Assembly: GCA_021018995.1 (NCBI GenBank) | Contig: CM037593.1 | Location: 17,264,088 to 17,328,087, forward strand | Source of the DNA: Chloranthus sessilifolius | Lineage: Eukaryota > Streptophyta > Magnoliopsida > Chloranthales > Chloranthaceae | Reading direction: 5' to 3' | Length of the DNA: 64,000 nt | Part shown: one piece after another, positions 59,864-64,000 of the stretch | How positions within the stretch are numbered: the first letter of the stretch is position 1 | Layout: every line of letters starts with the position of its first letter | Position numbers and translations under genes: made by a program | Notes under the pieces: generated by a model | Database searches by the model: none | What the model saw: the letters and a program-made list of their open reading frames with translations, nothing else | Told to the model about the DNA's origin: nothing

Positions 59864-60103
59864 GTTGTGTTTGGGTTAGCTCTTATAAGAGCAGAAGTAG
59901 CTCTTTGCCTACTCTCTGTTAGAGCAAAAAAAATCTGCTCTGATATAGAGCAGGTATGGAGCAATTTTATCACTTAAAATAGCTCCATATTAGAGTAAAT
60001 AAGGCAAGAAGCTGTGTTACCAAATATAAAAGTAATTTTTTGTCGGAGCCAAAAAAATGAAAGAGCTATTCTTTGGCTCAAAGGAGCTAACCCAAACGAC
60101 ACA
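59864..60103. mobile_element. MITE with GTTTGGGTTAGCTC inverted ends
   Basis: GTTTGGGTTAGCTC at 59869-59882 is repeated inverted (GAGCTAACCCAAAC) at 60084-60097, each preceded by GTGT-like bases. The interior is rich in AGAGC/GCTCT words. About 240 bp, no coding; family probably hAT, not proven. Confidence 0.55.
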
Positions 60104-60267
60104 CAATGTTACAAGTGGGAGTTGGGACCGAGATGAATATATTAGTAGCATTCTTATGCCCTCTTTCATTCTTAAATGCTAACTGTCAACTCTCATGTGC
60201 GGAGCACGTGTCACCCATGTGGCTTAACTTGATGATTTATAGAAATTTTGACATTTTAAAATTAAAA

Positions 60268-60306
<39 letters not shown>

Positions 60307-60724
60307 ACGTCTTACGATTTGTACATTATTTTATGTTTTAAGTACAAAGCCGAAAGGACCTTCCAAAAAAAAAAAGTAAAAAGCCATAAGCATAGTGACA
60401 AATTTCGTTTTCGAGAATTGTTCGGTAGGAGTCTTTTCGGTATATTTCGGATTAATTTTGATATCTTTTGTGAAACTTTCGAAAAAATTTCAGAGATTAA
60501 AAATATAAAAGTACATATATTTAAAAAAACCTTACTAAAATTTAACAAAATTTTCGTTTGACCCCCATTTTGCAAAATTCGGCAAACTTTGTTACTATGG
60601 TTCAAAAAATGGAACGGTGCAAAATGTGAGGTTTTCATTATTGAAATCATTTTATTATTATAACTTGTAAAATAAAAATTAACTCTAATTCTTATGCGTC
60701 CCGGATAGATGAAAATCATGGATC
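60104..60724. other. Spacer with TA microsatellite
   Basis: (TA)n at 60272-60303. The 151-codon frame running through it is not considered real. Words such as TTTCGGTATATTTCGG at 60430-60460 are low-complexity. No gene. Confidence 0.5.
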
Positions 60725-61105
60725 TGCCCTTAGACTACCGTACCACACCATCTTATGTTACAGTGTTCTTAAGCAAAGAAACAGTTAGATGTTGATCCTT
60801 ATAGCACACATCTCAAAAAATGAACATGAGTCATGTTTGATAATATGGCCAATATTTGCCGAAACTGATATGTATCGTCCGGTATCGATATCAGCCGATC
60901 CCGGCTTTGACACCTTGGATATGGCAACACGAGAACCCCCGGTCATCATGATGCACAATGATCACAATCATTTTTAGGGATGTGTGTCAACATCTGATCG
61001 TCTTATAGGTGAGACATAATCTAACAATCAGTCATGTGGAAGATTGGGCCGAAAAGAGGACATCCATCATCGATTTCCAGGCAGTCAACGGTTTTCACGT
61101 GTGGA
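60725..61105. mobile_element. Palindromic MITE family, copy with an internal insertion
   Basis: Left arm GTTAGATGTTGATCCTTATAGCACACATCTC, right arm GGGATGTGTGTCAACATCTGATCGTCTTATAGG ... ATGTGGAAGATTGGGCCG ... CAGGCAGTCAACGG. Between them (about 60840-60935) is a GATATCAGCCGATCCCGGC-type stretch not seen in other copies. Confidence 0.55.
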
Positions 61106-61330
61106 ATCTTAGTGGCAGAGTCCAAATTTTGAGTTGCAGATACAGGTTGCCCTTCTTAAATCGAATTCATTTTAAGAACACAATATTCGACTGCCACGAT
61201 TACCATTCGTAAGGATTTTTCTGATTCTATGAAGTAGGGACGCTTACATAGTACCGCAACACACGCTATTAGAAGAATAGATAAGATGGAGAGTAGATTT
61301 AGATCCTGTACTGCCCCTTAACATAGAAGC
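61106..61330. other. 3' flank of the dioxygenase gene
   Basis: Downstream sequence of the minus-strand gene, presumably its 3' UTR; no clear polyadenylation signal chosen. Confidence 0.4.
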
Positions 61331-63213
61331 TTATGGTGTAATCCCAGCATGTTCCTTAAGGGAAACTTGGGCACCCTTAGAAGGGTCAGCATAGAAGAAC
61401 TTGAGGAAGTCAAAGTGGTCAAAGGGCTTGTAGAGAAGTGGGTGTTCTTCATCAACTAGCTCTTCAGGAGACTTGATCTTCCACCCTGCCTTTGGAATCA
61501 TGAACAATCCAACGGAGAATCGCTCTTTGTTTCCGCTAAGCACACGATGAAGCGGTGATCTAACTCTACCATTACTCCATGCCTGCGACAAACACCAGAT
61601 CCTTAGAATTTGCAGATACGTTACAGAATATAAATCATAGTGGCACGATCCAGTGGTTGATAGTGGTTAGCTTGAGATCCGTGATTGTAATTGAGCACCG
61701 GTCCTGTGAGCAACACAGATCAATGGTTCCTATTTAATGTGCAAATTTGGTATGATTGGACGGATTGCGACGTGTACCACACTAACCGATGATCATTCCC
61801 CACCCTTCCATATTTATTTTCAAAATTGCTACAATCAGACGGTTAGGGTTATCCAACCAGAATGATTTTTGGGTGGTTCCCATCAAGTAGGTATTAGGTG
61901 TCTCACATGTGCACCGAGCGTTGTGTATGAGTCAATCTCTCTACTCAAATTGCACAAATCTCTAGAGATGCACAGATATTTATATGCCCCTCTCTAGTGC
62001 TCATTAATTATCTATGCATCTCCCGAGCTTTGGCTAATACTACTATGTGGCTCATCATAAGGCCAGATCGAGGTGGATAAACTATCAACGACCCACATTT
62101 ACTGTGAAATATTGGTACGATCAGATGATTACGATCATCCGATCATTGAACCAACGGCTAGAAAAATTTACCATGAATGAATCAGCAACGAACACAAGTA
62201 GGGAGTTTGGTGATGGTATCATGGGTACGTAATTGCCCTCTTTTGTGAGAACTTCCAAACCGTTGACGTCATCTTGGCAAATTATGGTCATAAAATTCAT
62301 GTCGGTGTGCGGGCTGAGTCCAATCGCTGACTCGGTCCCAGTGGCAGGTTTGTAATTCATAACACGGAGGAGACACTTCAAGGAACTGGTCAAAGAGTCA
62401 AAGTATTTGTCCACTCCGTAGCTCTCCAAGACCATCCTCCTGACAACACTTTCTACTGCAAGTAACTTGTTGGCAAAAGAGTTCACTGTTTCACTGTAAA
62501 GACAGGAAAAGATCAAATGATTCATCAGACGGTTTAGACCTTTAGATAATTTGATTGGAGATGGTGTATCATTTGAACGCGAACGGTGTTAGATTAGACA
62601 GATGTGATATTTATGTAAATAACTAATTTACAAATAAAATTAGACATTAGGGGTCTGGTCTGCTGGTCAGGTCAACCCAAGTGAGCGCCATATATAAGGT
62701 TCTCCAGGTCAAGGTTTCAAATATCGGTATCGGCGACCGATCCAGATCAGGATTGGCAGATCGGATTGGGCTATCCCAATGCCAAAAGAGTTTGAGATAA
62801 AAATTGTAATAATTAAACATTTTTTTCGTTTAAGCTGCCAAATAAATTATTTAAATCAATTGCCATAGTTTTATATTTACAACACTCACATTAAAAAAAA
62901 GCTCCCCAATTACTATGATTCAAATGTTGGATATCATTTTTCGCCCCAATTAATATGATTCAAATGTTGGATATCATTTTTTTTTAATACCACACAACAC
63001 AAATTCCAAAAGAGTGGCCCTAAACCCTCACGGCACGTATCATGCTAAAACTTATATTTTGGGCTACTATTTAAAATATATGCCACTTGAAATAAAAAAT
63101 GATAATTTAATGATAGGCCATGATATCAAGATCCCTTGTGTAGAAGATTTGGGCAAAACATAATTTCCATCACTTGATTTAAAGCACTCAATATTTTTTT
63201 TACATAATAAATA

Positions 63214-63285
<72 letters not shown>

Positions 63286-64000
63286 AGAGAGAGAGCATAT
63301 ATTACTAATGTCAACAAAGGCGTTGAAAAATCACTGGCATATAAAAAAAAGCCATGCTCAACATCCCATTGTGTGAACCAATGAACCACCCAAAGACCTT
63401 CCAGATTCAGAAAAACGAGCCCAATGTAAGAGGAAGACAGAAGAAACCTAGCATTAGATGTTAGGGAATTTAGAAAGTTTGGTTATTTTGCGCGAAGATT
63501 AGTATAATTGTATTATTTTATTTATTTTGTAATTTATATTCAGTGTAGAGTTTAATATATTTTTTATATGTATAAGTTTATGGGATCAGTGGATCGGTGA
63601 TCCAACTTAAATATCGGTTCTGAGCAGCCACTCCAGAGCGATTCGACCGGGATCGGCTGATTTTTGAAACCATGCGGCAGGTTTCTCCTGTGTTCCAGTT
63701 GACCTGCTTTTGAAACCATTGGATATAATAAGAAAACACAGGCGACGGAGCAGTGTGTGAAAAAGTTGACCTGAAGCCTGGGTTTCCCTCGGGCCACATA
63801 AGCTGAGAAAAGCTCTCGACGTCCTGGAGCTTGTCAACTCCGTCGATTCCGAGGCTCTCGAACAGCGGAATCTGCGGCCGTGGACCAGTGTAACCATGAA
63901 ACGGCTTCTTGTATGCATTCTTCCGCTTCGTTTCGACAGGGAGAGCGAAGAGGTCTCTGAGCTTAGAGAATAGTGCTTCGCGCTCGCTGGCTGTGATCGT
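61331..64000 (-). CDS. 2-oxoglutarate/Fe(II)-dependent dioxygenase, AOP-like (partial, 3 exons)
   Basis: Minus-strand exons at 64000-63771 (5' end beyond the window), 62493-62172 and 61582-61331. Splice sites are GT-AG (TTCAG/GTCAAC..TTTACAG/TGAAAC and CATG/GTAAAT..GTCGCAG/GCATGG), and the frame is continuous across both. Exon 1 reads ALPVETKRKNAYKKPFHGYT and SQLMWPEGNPGF; exon 2 has the iron-binding HxD in GLSPHTDMNF and NGLEVLTKEGNYVP; exon 3 has AWSNGRVRSPLHRV with the distal His and RFS, the RxS pair that holds 2-oxoglutarate. Wording and exon order match plant AOP1-type enzymes (soluble, cytosolic oxidative tailoring of small metabolites; AOP2/AOP3 modify glucosinolates in Brassicaceae). 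The substrate here is unknown. All catalytic residues in view are present and no stop interrupts the exons, so the gene is probably functional. Intron 1 is 1277 bp and carries a MITE and microsatellites; intron 2 is 589 bp. Confidence 0.93.
62919..63192. mobile_element. Palindromic MITE family, copy in intron 1 of the dioxygenase gene
   Basis: ATTCAAATGTTGGATATCATTTTTCGCCCC on the left, GAAATAAAAAATGATAATTTAATGATAGGCCATGATATCAAG and CATCACTTGATTTAAAGCACTCAAT on the right. A 38-40-bp piece (CCCCAATTA.TATGATTCAAA) is duplicated at the left end (62905 and 62944). Confidence 0.55.
63216..63295. repeat. TA then GA microsatellite in intron 1
   Basis: An unbroken TA run of about 67 bp (63216-63282) followed by AGAGAGAGAGAG to 63295. 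The open frame with repeated IY codons here is an artefact. Confidence 0.9.

Noticed and set aside
60106-60561. A 151-codon plus-strand open frame
   Set aside because: It runs through a TA microsatellite (IYIYIY) and AT-rich spacer; no domain and no codon structure.
63126-63389. A minus-strand frame with a long IYIYIY run
   Set aside because: Translation of the TA microsatellite in intron 1 of the dioxygenase gene.

Overview
This is a stretch of a flowering-plant nuclear genome. The evidence is plant-type LINEs with zf-RVT and RNase H domains, a Mutator-like element, endogenous pararetrovirus (caulimovirid) sequence, many short inverted-repeat elements, AT-rich spacers and one intron-containing plant 2-oxoglutarate dioxygenase gene. 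I cannot fix the species. Almost the whole window is layered transposon debris; the only convincing host gene is the partial dioxygenase at the right end (minus strand, exons at 61331-61582, 62172-62493 and 63771-64000, running off the window).

Region 1 (1-9.8 kb): the 3' end of a LINE on the minus strand, several copies of a palindromic MITE family, a 1.6 kb solo LTR (2498-4122, 5-bp target duplication CCTTC), then AT-rich spacer.

Region 2 (9.8-34.6 kb) is one nested locus. An RNase H-type LINE (5' half about 9840-12336) is split by a 14.6 kb Mutator-like element (12337-26963) with terminal inverted repeats of about 0.9 kb and an exact 9-bp target duplication, TAAAAATAA, at 12328-12336 and 26964-26972. 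LINE reading resumes directly behind it. Later a block from inside the MULE to inside the LINE 3' half (20304-27926) was tandemly duplicated as 27928-33896. Later still a 1.73 kb solo LTR (24712-26438, target duplication ACAAT) landed in the first unit only; the second unit keeps the empty site. No MULE transposase is recognisable.

Region 3 (34.6-45.4 kb): a possible PIF/Harbinger-like element with three MITE cores inside, another LINE 3' half (37415-38925), and a 6.5 kb gene-free region with 170-185-bp tandem repeats that may be part of a very long LTR.

Region 4 (45.4-58.9 kb): two fossil caulimovirid copies in head-to-head orientation form an inverted repeat with arms of about 4.9 kb (46487-51371 and 53151-58063). 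The left copy shows a tRNA-iMet primer-binding site, movement protein, coat/CCHC region, aspartic protease, transactivator/viroplasmin and a 35S-like promoter. The right copy begins in the coat region. No reverse transcriptase is recognised in either. Each outer end abuts a 3' fragment of the same LINE family; the right one holds a 350-bp Helitron-like insertion absent from the left.

Region 5 (58.9-64 kb): more MITEs, microsatellites and the dioxygenase gene, whose first intron has been enlarged by a MITE and a TA microsatellite.
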